From Paraburkholderia phytofirmans OLGA172 (GTDB taxonomy: Bacteria > Pseudomonadota > Gammaproteobacteria > Burkholderiales > Burkholderiaceae), in NCBI RefSeq assembly GCF_001634365.1, contig NZ_CP014578.1, positions 3,224,001 to 3,288,000 of the forward strand: a stretch of 64,000 nt of DNA, given 5' to 3'. A model generated the notes under the pieces. That model searched no databases. It was given only the letters and a program-made list of their open reading frames with translations, and was not told the origin of the DNA. This document shows positions 35,586-44,507 of the stretch, in pieces (position 1 is the stretch's first letter; every line of letters begins with the position of its first letter). The position numbers and the translations under genes were made by a program.

Positions 35586-37905
35586 ACGCATCCTCAAAAT
35601 CGATTAACACATCGGACAATTTTGCCATCGATGAGAGAAAAACATTGGTCCGCGGAACCAGCCCATACATCGCACCCGTCCTATTTGGCGACCCGGTGTT
35701 AACTGCTCTCGCGGTTCGCTCAAACTGCTGACAGACTCGAAATCTCATCGCTGACAAAACAGTATTACACGTCCGATTATGATAATCGTAACTCGAGCAT
35801 ACATTCGTTATTGTAGTCGGCGAGATTATTGGATATGCGTCAGCCTCAACATTGATATTGTGGGCAGAATTAACCGGCTTCGCACAGCTTACCCAGTAAA
35901 ATCCCGCCGAATCACTCGCGCGAGCCGGATCTGTTTCAAGGGAGTCCCTATAACTTGACGCGGAGCCGGGCCAGCCTCTGTAATCGCCATATCGTTTGTA
36001 ATTTTCCTCATGTGTCAGCTGGATGATTCCTCGACCATACCACGGGGCATAGCTAAGATGAGACCCATCTCCTTCTGCTGTCTGCGATAGATATGTAGTC
36101 TCCTGTATGGCATTTCCAAGAAAATAAGAAAGCCGAATGCCGTTGCTCGATAGTCCGTATTTTCGAAAAGCTCGATTAAGGTGAGGTAAAAACCGTTGCA
36201 CCCTCGCCAAGGCTGAACCCCAACCGATGCTTCCTCGGGGAAACACTGTTTGGTTCACTTGATTTCTGGTCTGGTCAACGATTTTACGAGGAATGCATTG
36301 AGCCAACTCCTGTGCGCTCATCCATCCGCATTTCCTGAAATGCCGGATAAACGCAAGCGGATGGAAGAACCAGAACCTGTGGCCACCCAGTGGCGTCTGT
36401 TCCAGAAACTGAAACCTCTTCAGAAAGGCGACGAACTTGTCATATTCGTCTGGATCGATATCCTTGCGCTTCCCAAAGAATCCGTCTGGCTCGTTCAGCC
36501 CCCCATAGCGCCCATCGTTGTTGCCTGCATCCCATTCGCTGCTCGCGTGGCAAATAAAACCCTTCAGGCTGTTCAGTACGTCTTCCTTACCCCGTACGTA
36601 AGCAGCCAGCTGATCATCCTCGCTGTACTCGGAAGGCATCGTCGCACCGGGCAATTCCTGTGCTTCAGCAACACCGGTGATCTTGCATAGTTCGTCGTAA
36701 CCACACAGGCCATCCGGACCAAACGGAGTATTGTCGTCGTCGATCCTTTTCCAGCCAGTAAAAAACGGGAAATCCGCATCTGACAGCTTCTGGATGGCGT
36801 CCTGGCTGATGTCGATGTAGCCCTGTGTGCTGTTCTCGTCGAAGGGCACTGCCACCCACGTGTTCGGTGCCGACGCAGGTAGCGTCTGCTGGTCCGCTCC
36901 AAGGATGCGGCCAAAGCGCAGCATGTCGTAGCCGTCGCTCGGGCAGTGCGGATAGAGGTCCGTCGCACGCTGGTACAGGTTGTATTCGTATTCCTTGTAT
37001 CGATCCTTCACCGGCGCCGCTGTTAGCGGCTTGATGCTGTCACCTATGCCGACCCATGATCGTGTGTAGCGTTCGCCCTTGTGGAAATACGCCTCGACAT
37101 AGAGCTTGCTGTTCGGGTCGAGTGTTCCGGACGTCAGCGCCGGAAAGTACGCGGAGCCATGCTGCCCCGGCGGCACGCTGACGAATGTCTGTCCGCCGGG
37201 AATCACGAAGTAGCTGTGTCCCCAGTAATCCTTCGATGCGGGTGTGACCGGATTTTTCGCGCCGAGCTGAACCTTATGTCCGTCCTGGGCGAACCATGCC
37301 GTGAAATCCGTTTCGGTCATGAAAATTTCAAAGTGCAGATGCCGGGTGCCATGACAACTCCCCCAGTATCCCAGCATGTCCTTGCGATAGACCTTTCTGC
37401 CGTTGCCGGACCGCGCTACGCCATCCTTGCCCCCAGCCGTGTCGAGTAGCCATGCGGGCAACCCGTCGGGCGAACTGTTCTGAGCTGGATTGGTGGGCTG
37501 CGGAGCGATGTTTTGCTGTGCAGTCATGTCCAGCAGATGCATGTACAGCGAATAGAACGTGATCGTGCGCCCGTCGCCGGTATCGGTCACATGCTTGAGC
37601 AGCACGAAGCCCGTATTCGAGTTCAGTACGGGGTTACCGGTTTGCGGATTGATCTGGCCATCGGCAATCGCATTCTTGCTGACGCGGTACGCAATCACCT
37701 CGCCATCGGCGATCGCCCGTACGGGCTCCGTCTGCTCGGACGGGGCCAGGTGAATGCCGCAATGCGAACGGCGGTCAAACGCAATCGGGTAGGTGCCGTG
37801 ATGGAGCAGTTCAAACTGCCCAACGGCCGCCATCATCGGATCGGGTTCCGTGGGGTCGGTGGACGTGAGACCGGCGGCAGGCAGGAATGGAGGGCTGATT
37901 ACCAT
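35566..37905 (-). CDS. M23 peptidase plus GH19-type muramidase, probable type VI effector
   Basis: A 779-residue protein without signal peptide. The N-terminal part (about 25-200) is an M23 endopeptidase-like domain: SHCGIHLAP (H48), YMHLLD (H123) and RHLHFEIF (H189, H191). The usual metal-ligand aspartate of H-x3-D is His52. A middle region of about 370 residues is unassigned. The C-terminal part (about 590-720) is a GH19 lysozyme/chitinase-like domain: YFLGNAIQETTYLSQT with E602 as likely acid, then WYGRGIIQLTHEENYKRYGD. Lack of a secretion signal, a start MVISPPFLP and a downstream candidate immunity gene fit a type VI secretion cargo effector against peptidoglycan. No VgrG or PAAR is linked, and an ISAs1 remnant abuts its start. 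Confidence 0.75.
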   Translation of the reverse strand: MVISPPFLPAAGLTSTDPTEPDPMMAAVGQFELLHHGTYPIAFDRRSHCGIHLAPSEQTEPVRAIADGEVIAYRVSKNAIADGQINPQTGNPVLNSNTGFVLLKHVTDTGDGRTITFYSLYMHLLDMTAQQNIAPQPTNPAQNSSPDGLPAWLLDTAGGKDGVARSGNGRKVYRKDMLGYWGSCHGTRHLHFEIFMTETDFTAWFAQDGHKVQLGAKNPVTPASKDYWGHSYFVIPGGQTFVSVPPGQHGSAYFPALTSGTLDPNSKLYVEAYFHKGERYTRSWVGIGDSIKPLTAAPVKDRYKEYEYNLYQRATDLYPHCPSDGYDMLRFGRILGADQQTLPASAPNTWVAVPFDENSTQGYIDISQDAIQKLSDADFPFFTGWKRIDDDNTPFGPDGLCGYDELCKITGVAEAQELPGATMPSEYSEDDQLAAYVRGKEDVLNSLKGFICHASSEWDAGNNDGRYGGLNEPDGFFGKRKDIDPDEYDKFVAFLKRFQFLEQTPLGGHRFWFFHPLAFIRHFRKCGWMSAQELAQCIPRKIVDQTRNQVNQTVFPRGSIGWGSALARVQRFLPHLNRAFRKYGLSSNGIRLSYFLGNAIQETTYLSQTAEGDGSHLSYAPWYGRGIIQLTHEENYKRYGDYRGWPGSASSYRDSLETDPARASDSAGFYWVSCAKPVNSAHNINVEADAYPIISPTTITNVCSSYDYHNRTCNTVLSAMRFRVCQQFERTARAVNTGSPNRTGAMYGLVPRTNVFLSSMAKLSDVLIDFEDAYAQKIG

Positions 37906-37908
37906 GGC

Positions 37909-38163
37909 TTAGTGGGCGAACGGGATCGCCGTGATGTCGTTGCTTTTGTTTGCCATGCGCACCTGCCCTAGCGCCATACCCAGGCCGCTGCCGTAGGTCG
38001 ACACCAGGTGAAGCGCATGCGGTTCGCCACAATACGAGCCGCGTACGGTCTTGCCATCGATGACCACCACCAGCATTTCCATCAGATCATGAGCTGGCGC
38101 ACGGCTGCACGGATCAAACAAATCGCCAAATGCTTCTTCAATACTTAGTACGTCTTCCCGCAT
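37909..38163 (-). pseudogene. ISAs1-type transposase remnant
   Basis: An 84-codon frame from ATG 38163, preceded by GGGAAGAGG. It begins with FGDLFDPCSRAPAHDLMEML, the N-terminal region of ISAs1-family transposases, then switches abruptly to VIDGKTVRGSYCGEPHALHL and RMANKSNDITAIP, the start of the DDE core. About 80-100 residues between the two parts and everything after are missing. The frame ends four bases before the M23-GH19 gene start, so a deletion apparently joined this fragment to the effector gene. Confidence 0.8.
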
Positions 38164-38579
38164 CGCCTCTTCCCAGCGTCGAAAGCTGTAGTAAGCCCGC
38201 TTTCAACCGGGGTTACAACAATCCCGCCACCATCTGTAACGTTTCATGCAATCGCGTTGGGAAGGCGTGCTGTCCACCGCCCGATGAGTGTAAGCGGGAC
38301 ATTTTCAACCCGGTTCCGGGCGACGACGACTAGCCCCGGTTAAACAGGACCCACGGCGGGATTGACTGCCGATTGATTGCTGCTGCGGAAGGTGGTTCTA
38401 CGCCGCCTCAGTGCCTTCAGTCTCGCAGACGTCAACCGGGCCTGGCCCACGAGACAGCCGCAAATTCGAACGCAGTGCTGTAATAGAAAGTGACGAGATG
38501 CGCGGCACTTGATCGTGCACGTCGCGCATGCCGAGGCGTTAAGGACGCCGCAATTGAGGCCAGCCAGGGTACACCTCGG
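38164..38579. other. Non-coding spacer at the edge of the accessory region
   Basis: This 416-base stretch carries no gene I can defend. A plus-strand frame ending at 38333 has a cysteine-rich tail but overlaps the transposase remnant and lacks a start signal. Duplicated CCCGGTT/AACCGGGG words around 38205 and 38310-38345 suggest remains of another mobile element, without identifiable ends. Confidence 0.4.
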
Positions 38580-39293
38580 CTAACCCACCCCGAGCCATTC
38601 CCGCATCACGTCCGGCCGCCTCACAAACGACGCGAGCGCGTCATCGAAAACAATTTCTCCATGCCCCATCACCGCTACCCGACTGGCGATGTCTTGCGCA
38701 ATCACAAGCCGCTGCTCGATCAGCAGCATCGCCATGCCGCGATCACGCAGCATCCGCAGACACTGCGCAACCTGCCCCATCACCTGGCTGGCTAGCCCCT
38801 CGCCAGGTTGATCGACGACCAGCAAGTCGGGGTCGCCGAGCAATGCCCGCGCGAGCGTCAGCATCTGCTGTTCGCCGCCCGATAATGCGCCAGCGCGCGT
38901 ACGCTTTCTTTCGCGCAGGATGGGGAACAGTTCGTAGGCGTCGTCAAAGGCAAAGCGCGGCATGCGGCCGCGAGCGCGCGGCGCCACACCGAGTTGCAGA
39001 TTCTCGTGGACGCTCAGCGTCGGAAAAGCGTCGCGATGTTCAGGCACGTAACCGAGCCCCAGACGGGCAATCTCGAAGGTGCGAAGACCGCCGAGCGCAT
39101 GACCGGCAAAACGCAATTCGCCCTCGCTGCGCACGAGCCCCATGATCGCGCGCGCCAGCGTCGAGCGTCCGGAGCCGTTGCGCCCGACCAGCGCGACGAC
39201 TTCGCCTGCCTCGATCTGCAACGTGACGCCGTGCAGCGCCTGGCTCGCGCCGTACCAGGCGTTCAGTTGTCGAATGTCGAGCAAAGCGGTCAT
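38580..39293 (-). CDS. livF: Branched-chain-type ABC transporter ATPase LivF, degenerate catalytic motifs
   Basis: A 237-residue LivF-type ATPase for an amino acid, amide or acid importer. The Walker A is GRNGSGRST (37-45) with Arg43 where the ATP-binding lysine belongs. The Walker B reads LLVVDQPGEGL with Gln162 where the catalytic glutamate belongs. The LSGGEQQ signature is intact. LLIEQ in place of a switch histidine is usual in LivF. Both substitutions are unambiguous in the DNA. The start overlaps livG (ATGA). The pair LivG/LivF may therefore work as an asymmetric motor with one competent site. Confidence 0.9.
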   Translation of the reverse strand: MTALLDIRQLNAWYGASQALHGVTLQIEAGEVVALVGRNGSGRSTLARAIMGLVRSEGELRFAGHALGGLRTFEIARLGLGYVPEHRDAFPTLSVHENLQLGVAPRARGRMPRFAFDDAYELFPILRERKRTRAGALSGGEQQMLTLARALLGDPDLLVVDQPGEGLASQVMGQVAQCLRMLRDRGMAMLLIEQRLVIAQDIASRVAVMGHGEIVFDDALASFVRRPDVMREWLGVG

Positions 39294-40042
39294 GTGCGCA
39301 AGCCGTCGCCAAGATAAGCGGCGCGCACTGCCGCATCCGCGCGAATCGCGGCCGGCGTACCGGTCGCGATGATGCGGCCTTGCACCAGCACCGAAATGCG
39401 GTCGGCGATCGCGAACACGGCGTCCATGTCGTGCTCGACCATCAGCAGCGTACGGCCCGCGGTGGTCGTGCGAATCAATTCGATCGCGCGCGCCGCTTCG
39501 GCGCGGTTCATGCCGGCGGTGGGCTCATCGAGCAGCAGGGTATGCGCGCCGCCCGCGAGCGCGAGGCCGAGGTCGAGCGCACGCTGCTCGGCATAGCTCA
39601 GTGTGCCGGCCTGGATATGCCGGCGCGCGCTTAAGCCCACAGCTTCGAGCACCTGCCCGGCGCGGGCATCGACCGTGCGCGAGCCGCTGAACCGCTGCCA
39701 CCAGCGCGTGCGGTCACGCTCGGCCAGCATGGCCGCGCAGCGTAGGTTGTCGAACACGCTGAGGCGGGCGAACACGCTGGTGGTCTGGAAACTGCGCGCA
39801 AGGCCGCGGCGCGTGATCGCGGCCGGCGCGAGACGCGTGATCTCCGCGCCGAACAGATCGATGCGCCCGGCGTTCGGCCGCGCGCCCCCGGCGATCAAAT
39901 TGAAAAGCGTCGACTTGCCGGCGCCGTTCGGCCCGATCAATGCATGGCGCTCGCCGGGCTCGATCGCCAGATCGACGCCGCGCAGAATCTGCGTGGCGCC
40001 GAAGCGCTTTTCGATGCCGTAGACCGCGAGCGCCGGGATCAT
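39290..40042 (-). CDS. livG: Branched-chain-type ABC transporter ATPase LivG
   Basis: A 250-residue ATPase, start MIPALAVYGIEKRFGATQIL. Walker A GPNGAGKST, the LSYAEQRALDLGLAL signature, Walker B LLLDEPTAGM and the switch histidine in LMVEHDMDAVF are all intact, in contrast to its partner LivF. ATG 40042 overlaps the livM stop by four bases. The frame remains open far upstream, but that is only an unused frame across livM. Confidence 0.92.
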   Translation of the reverse strand: MIPALAVYGIEKRFGATQILRGVDLAIEPGERHALIGPNGAGKSTLFNLIAGGARPNAGRIDLFGAEITRLAPAAITRRGLARSFQTTSVFARLSVFDNLRCAAMLAERDRTRWWQRFSGSRTVDARAGQVLEAVGLSARRHIQAGTLSYAEQRALDLGLALAGGAHTLLLDEPTAGMNRAEAARAIELIRTTTAGRTLLMVEHDMDAVFAIADRISVLVQGRIIATGTPAAIRADAAVRAAYLGDGLRT

Positions 40043-41328
40043 CGCGCGTCTCCGGTGATCGGCGTGACGCTCGCGCGAACGGCGAGACGTGCTTGTGCGC
40101 GAAGCGCGCAGTGCGCGGCAAGCACCCCAAGCGCGGCCAGCATGAACACCGCAACGCCGAGCCAAAGATACGGCGAGGTTCTCTGCAACGGCACGCCGAC
40201 GACGTTGAAAGCCGCGCCGTCGTCCGCGCCGAATTGCACGGCGTAGGCACATTGCACCGCGAACACGACGGCCAGCGTCCACAGCACCGCTGAGGCCGTA
40301 CCCCAAAGATACGTCTTGCTGCACACGCGCCAGCCGTAGGCCGCGACGCGGGCCGAGTGCCGCTGCACGAAACCCGCCAGTCCATCCGGCGACGCCACCA
40401 CGACCACGATGAAGAACAGCCCCAGATAGAACAGCCAGGCCCGCGTGATGCTCGCCACCGCGACACTGAAAAACGTCAGGACGATCGCGCCCGCGACCGG
40501 CCCGAAAAACGCCGCCGTGCCGCCGATCACCGTCGCAATCAGCACGGCGCCCGAACGCATCATGCCGACGCTTTCCGTCGACACCAGTTCGACATTGATC
40601 AGCCCCAGGGTGCCTGCGATGCCCGCAAAAAACGCCGACATCACCACCACGCCATAGCGGATGCGGCGCGGATAGCAGCCGATCGCCGCAGCGCGCGCCG
40701 GGTTGTCGCGCACGGCGTTGGCAAGCCGCATGAACGGTGTGCGCGACAGTATGAACATCGCCACGCTCGCCAGCACGCACCACAGCGCGATCAGCGCATA
40801 CGCCTCGCGTGCCGGGCCGAAGCTCCAGCTTGCTAGCATCGGCCCGCTCGCGCGATCGATCGGCACGCCGGCCTCGCCGCCGAACCAGTCGGGCAGAGTC
40901 CACGCCGCCGCCGCGACGAGTTCGCCGATACCGAGCGTGATCATCGCGAAAGCCGTCCCGGCACGCCGCGTCGACACGAAACCGAACAGCACCCCGCACA
41001 GCGCACCGCCGCTGCCGCCGATCAACGGCAACAGCACCAACGGCACGCCAATGCGGTTGAACACCTGCGCCGCGACGAGCGCGCCGAGGCCCGAATAAGC
41101 CGCATGACCGAAGGACAGCAAGCCGGTTTCGCCGAGCAGCAGGTTGTACGAGAGCGCGAACACGATCATCGTCGCGGTCTGCGCAAGATAGGCGAGCAGC
41201 CAGCTCTGCGGCCAGACAAAGGGCGGCACGACGAGGAACAGGACGAGTGCAAGCCATGGCGCGAACCTGCGCAACATCGAGCGAGACGTGGTTGTCGGCA
41301 CAGCGAACTTTTTGGATGGCTCACGCAT
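40039..41328 (-). CDS. livM: Branched-chain-type ABC transporter permease LivM
   Basis: A 429-residue permease with about ten helices. LSYNLLLGETGLLSFGHAAY is the diagnostic LivM segment and AVRDNPARAAAIGCYPRRI the coupling loop. The C-terminal 110 residues add two or three further hydrophobic segments beyond the common core. ATG 41328 overlaps the livH stop by 8 bases. Substrate is not determined; no periplasmic binding protein gene is present in the window. Confidence 0.9.
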   Translation of the reverse strand: MREPSKKFAVPTTTSRSMLRRFAPWLALVLFLVVPPFVWPQSWLLAYLAQTATMIVFALSYNLLLGETGLLSFGHAAYSGLGALVAAQVFNRIGVPLVLLPLIGGSGGALCGVLFGFVSTRRAGTAFAMITLGIGELVAAAAWTLPDWFGGEAGVPIDRASGPMLASWSFGPAREAYALIALWCVLASVAMFILSRTPFMRLANAVRDNPARAAAIGCYPRRIRYGVVVMSAFFAGIAGTLGLINVELVSTESVGMMRSGAVLIATVIGGTAAFFGPVAGAIVLTFFSVAVASITRAWLFYLGLFFIVVVVASPDGLAGFVQRHSARVAAYGWRVCSKTYLWGTASAVLWTLAVVFAVQCAYAVQFGADDGAAFNVVGVPLQRTSPYLWLGVAVFMLAALGVLAAHCALRAQARLAVRASVTPITGDAR

Positions 41329-42259
41329 GATCGTCACGCCGTCCGAACAGTCCACGCGGGCGCAGCGCCAGCATCGCGACAAGCAGCAGATAGGGAATCA
41401 GCGGCGCAAGTTGCGCAAGCGTGAGCGCGTCCCATGCGGCCGGCAGCGCGCCGCCGAATACCGCCGTGAGATCGCCCAACGAGACGTCGCTCGCCACCGC
41501 AAAGGTCTGCACGCAACCGACGATCAGCGAGGCCGCCAGCGCCCCGCTCAGCGAGCCCAACCCACCGATCACCACCACTACGAACACGATCGAGCCGAGC
41601 GACTCCGCCATTGCCGGTTCGATCACGAAGAGCGGCGCGCCGATCACGCCGGCGAGCGCGGCGAGCGCCGTGCCCGCCGCGAACACGCCGGTGAACACGC
41701 GCGGCACGTTGTGGCCGAGCGCCTCGACAGCGCTCGCATGCGTGAGCGCGGCGCGCACGATCAGCCCCGCCCTGGACACGCGCAGCACCGCGTAGAGCAC
41801 CGCCAGCATCGCCAGCGATACCGTCATCATGAAGGCCCGATAGCGTGCGAAGGCCGCGCCGTAGACAGTGAACAACGGGCCGTCGAGCCCGGCCGGAACA
41901 GTCGCGCCAAGCGGACTCAAGCCCCAGCCGAGCTTGACCAGTTCGCCGAGCAGATACGCGGCGCCGAACGTCAGCAGCAACTCGGGGAGATGACCATGCA
42001 CACGCACACGGCGCAGCAGCCAGCGCTCCAGCGCCGCGCCGATCAAGCCGACAATCAGCGGCGCGATCACCAGCGCACTCCAGAAGCCCGCATGCGCCGT
42101 CACCGAAAAACCGACGTACGCGCCGAGCATATAGAAGCTCGCGTGCGCAAAATTCAGCACACCGAGCATGCTGAAAATCAGCGTCAAGCCTGCCGACAGC
42201 ATGAACAGCAGCAGGCCGTAACTGACACCGTTGAGCAGATTGACGACGAACGACTGCAC
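41321..42259 (-). CDS. livH: Branched-chain-type ABC transporter permease LivH
   Basis: A 312-residue permease starting at GTG 42259, with NLLNGVSYGLLLFMLSAGLT and MLGVLNFAHASFYMLGAYVG typical of LivH. GTG is used five bases after the preceding thioesterase gene's stop. It forms the operon thioesterase-livH-livM-livG-livF. Confidence 0.92.
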   Translation of the reverse strand: MQSFVVNLLNGVSYGLLLFMLSAGLTLIFSMLGVLNFAHASFYMLGAYVGFSVTAHAGFWSALVIAPLIVGLIGAALERWLLRRVRVHGHLPELLLTFGAAYLLGELVKLGWGLSPLGATVPAGLDGPLFTVYGAAFARYRAFMMTVSLAMLAVLYAVLRVSRAGLIVRAALTHASAVEALGHNVPRVFTGVFAAGTALAALAGVIGAPLFVIEPAMAESLGSIVFVVVVIGGLGSLSGALAASLIVGCVQTFAVASDVSLGDLTAVFGGALPAAWDALTLAQLAPLIPYLLLVAMLALRPRGLFGRRDDHA

Positions 42260-42263
42260 GCGC

Positions 42264-42713
42264 CTATTCCGCCTGCACGGCGACGGTGAGCGGTTCGAGC
42301 GCCGCGCGCAAGTCGGCGGGCAAGGTCACCGGACGGCGCGTGACGCGATCCACATACACGTGCACGAAATGACCCTGGGCGGCAGGTTGATCTTCGCCCT
42401 CCTTGAAGAGGCCCACCTCGTAGCGCACGCTCGAGGTGCCGAGCCGCACCACCCGCAAACCCGCCTCGACCCGCTCCGGAAACACCAGCGGCGCGAAGTA
42501 ATTGCAATGCGTCTCGACCACGAGGCCGATCGTCGCGCCATGCTCGAAGTCGAGCACGCCGGCGCGGATCAGGTACTCGTTCACCACGGTGTCGAAGTAG
42601 CTGTAATAGACGACGTTGTTGACGTGGCCGTAGACGTCGTTGTCCATCCAGCGTGTGGTGATAGGCAGAAAGTGCGGGTAGGCGCTGCGCATGGCGGGTG
42701 CGGGTCTGCTCAT
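42264..42713 (-). CDS. Acyl-CoA thioesterase, YbgC/FcbC type
   Basis: A 149-residue hot-dog-fold protein. [20 protein letters not shown] has the catalytic aspartate and the D-x-G-HVNN pattern of 4-hydroxybenzoyl-CoA/YbgC thioesterases. It hydrolyses acyl-CoA thioesters in the cytoplasm. ATG 42713 or ATG 42692 can serve as start; the longer matches family N termini slightly less well. Tight coupling with livH suggests that the imported substrate may be metabolised as a CoA ester (inference). Confidence 0.9.
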   Translation of the reverse strand: MSRPAPAMRSAYPHFLPITTRWMDNDVYGHVNNVVYYSYFDTVVNEYLIRAGVLDFEHGATIGLVVETHCNYFAPLVFPERVEAGLRVVRLGTSSVRYEVGLFKEGEDQPAAQGHFVHVYVDRVTRRPVTLPADLRAALEPLTVAVQAE

Positions 42714-42778
42714 CGTGACGTGGCGTAGAGGTTGTCTTGATCGTTGGCGAGGGACGATAGCCAATTCGTTGGCAATAC

Positions 42779-43309
42779 TTACTTCCCTGGCTTTTCGACA
42801 AACTCGACCGGCAAGCCGCGCCGTCGCATCCATTCGCCGAGCGCCTGACCGGTGCCCGCACGCCATGGACGCAGTTTGGCCGGTTCGATCAACCGGTATT
42901 CGAGCAATTCCGGCGACAACGCGACCGTCCCGTACGCCTTCACGTGATACGCGATGATCAGTTCGTTTTTGCGGATGAATTCGTACACGCCGATCAACTC
43001 GACCGTCTCCGCGTGCAGCGAGGTTTCTTCCAGCACTTCGCGGGCAATGCCCTCTTCCGGGGTCTCGCCGTTTTCCAGAAAGCCGGTGATCAGCGCGAAC
43101 ATACCTTCCGGCCATGCGGCGTTGCGTGCGAGCAGGATCTTGCCCTCGTATTCGACGATCGCGGCCACCACTGGTAGCGGATTGTTCCAGTGGACGTAGC
43201 CGCATTCCGTATCGGCGCAGATCTGGCGGATCCGTCCACCTTCATATTCAGCATCGACGCGCTCGATCAAAGGCGTAGCGCAGCGCGGACAAAATCGGTA
43301 TTCGGTCAT
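42779..43309 (-). CDS. NUDIX hydrolase with N-terminal zinc ribbon
   Basis: A 176-residue protein. CPRCATPL and the ICADTECGY pair form a small zinc ribbon (residues 7-36), and [20 protein letters not shown] gives a complete Nudix box. This layout is close to NADH pyrophosphatase-like NUDIX proteins but shorter than NudC, which also has an SQPWPFPxS motif that is absent here. It probably hydrolyses a nucleoside diphosphate derivative. It lies 65 bases upstream of the thioesterase gene. Confidence 0.88.
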   Translation of the reverse strand: MTEYRFCPRCATPLIERVDAEYEGGRIRQICADTECGYVHWNNPLPVVAAIVEYEGKILLARNAAWPEGMFALITGFLENGETPEEGIAREVLEETSLHAETVELIGVYEFIRKNELIIAYHVKAYGTVALSPELLEYRLIEPAKLRPWRAGTGQALGEWMRRRGLPVEFVEKPGK

Positions 43310-43475
43310 GGCGAGTGGGTTGTCTCTTATGTTTTGTGTGCAGCGTTGTTCAGCGTTGAATGTCGTGTTGCAGTTGGTTCAGCACCCAGTGCGCGGTCTT
43401 GTTTGTAAGCCTCGTTCCAGCTTCCGGATCAAGTTCACCGCTCCAGCCGGGCCTGGGTGCGCAGTCTATGCGGGC

Positions 43476-44507
43476 TCAGGCCACGCACAGCTCGCGCACT
43501 TCCGCAGCAAAACCCTCGACAGTTTCCGGCTGCGTGTCCCAGGCGCACATCAGCCGGCAACCGCCTGCGCCGATGAACTCGTAGAACTTCCAGCCGCGCG
43601 CACGCATTGCCTTGGCGGCCTGCGCGGGCAATTGCGCAAAGACCGCGTTCGATTCTCGCGGAAACATGATGCTCACGCCGGGAATTTCCTGCAACCGCGC
43701 TTGCAGCAATTCCGCCATCGCATTCGCATGACGCCCGTTGCGCAGCCAGACGTCGTTATCCAGCAGACCGAGCCACGGCGCGGAGATAAAGCGCATTTTC
43801 GAAGCAAGCTGGCCGGCCTGCTTCAGACGGTAGGCGAAATCATCGGCGAGCGAGCGGTCGAAGAACACCACGGCCTCACCAACCGGCAAACCGTTCTTGG
43901 TCCCGCCGAAGCACAACACGTCGACGCCCGCGCGCCACGTGATCTCGGACGGATGCACGTCGAGCGCCGCGACCGCGTTCGCAAACCGCGCGCCGTCCAT
44001 ATGCACTTTCAGATGGCGCCGCTTGGCGATCGCCGCGATTGCGCGCACTTCCTCGACGGTGTAGACGGTGCCCACTTCAGTCGATTGGGTCAGCGTGACG
44101 ACCTTCGGTTTCGGGTAGTGAATATCGGCGCGGCGCGTGACAACCGCTTCGATCGCATCCGGCGTGAGCTTGCCGCCGACGCCCGGCGCGGTCAGCAGCT
44201 TCGAGCCGCCGGAGAAGAATTCGGGGCCGCCGCATTCATCGGTTTCGATATGAGCAAGTTCATGGCAGATCACCGAGTGATACGACTGGCACAGCGACGC
44301 CAGCGCCAGTGAATTGGCGGCCGTGCCGTTGAACACGAAAAACACTTCGCAATCGGTCTGGAACAGATCCCGCAGGCGGTCGCAGACCTGGTTGGTCCAG
44401 GAGTCGTCGCCATAAGCCGGCTCGTGGCCGCTATTGTTGGCGGCGGTCAGCGCCGCGAGCGCTTCGGGACAGATGCCGGCATAGTTGTCGGACGCGAAAT
44501 GTTGCAT
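43476..44507 (-). CDS. Low-specificity L-threonine aldolase family
   Basis: A 343-residue PLP enzyme of the LtaE family, cleaving threonine/allo-threonine to glycine and acetaldehyde. HFASDNYAGICPEALAAL begins the protein, HIETDECGGPEFFSGG is conserved, and FGGTKNGLPVGEAVVFF contains the PLP-binding lysine. The ATG at 44507 is the first in frame. It is monocistronic or distantly linked to the downstream NUDIX gene. Confidence 0.92.
   Translation of the reverse strand: MQHFASDNYAGICPEALAALTAANNSGHEPAYGDDSWTNQVCDRLRDLFQTDCEVFFVFNGTAANSLALASLCQSYHSVICHELAHIETDECGGPEFFSGGSKLLTAPGVGGKLTPDAIEAVVTRRADIHYPKPKVVTLTQSTEVGTVYTVEEVRAIAAIAKRRHLKVHMDGARFANAVAALDVHPSEITWRAGVDVLCFGGTKNGLPVGEAVVFFDRSLADDFAYRLKQAGQLASKMRFISAPWLGLLDNDVWLRNGRHANAMAELLQARLQEIPGVSIMFPRESNAVFAQLPAQAAKAMRARGWKFYEFIGAGGCRLMCAWDTQPETVEGFAAEVRELCVA

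Noticed and set aside
38130..38333. Plus-strand Cys-rich 67-codon frame
   Set aside because: Overlaps the transposase remnant, has no ribosome-binding site and no recognisable family.
39290..41257. 655-codon frame that would fuse LivG to an Arg-rich N-terminal part
   Set aside because: The part before 40042 is an unused frame of livM; the LivG start has an ATGA overlap with livM.
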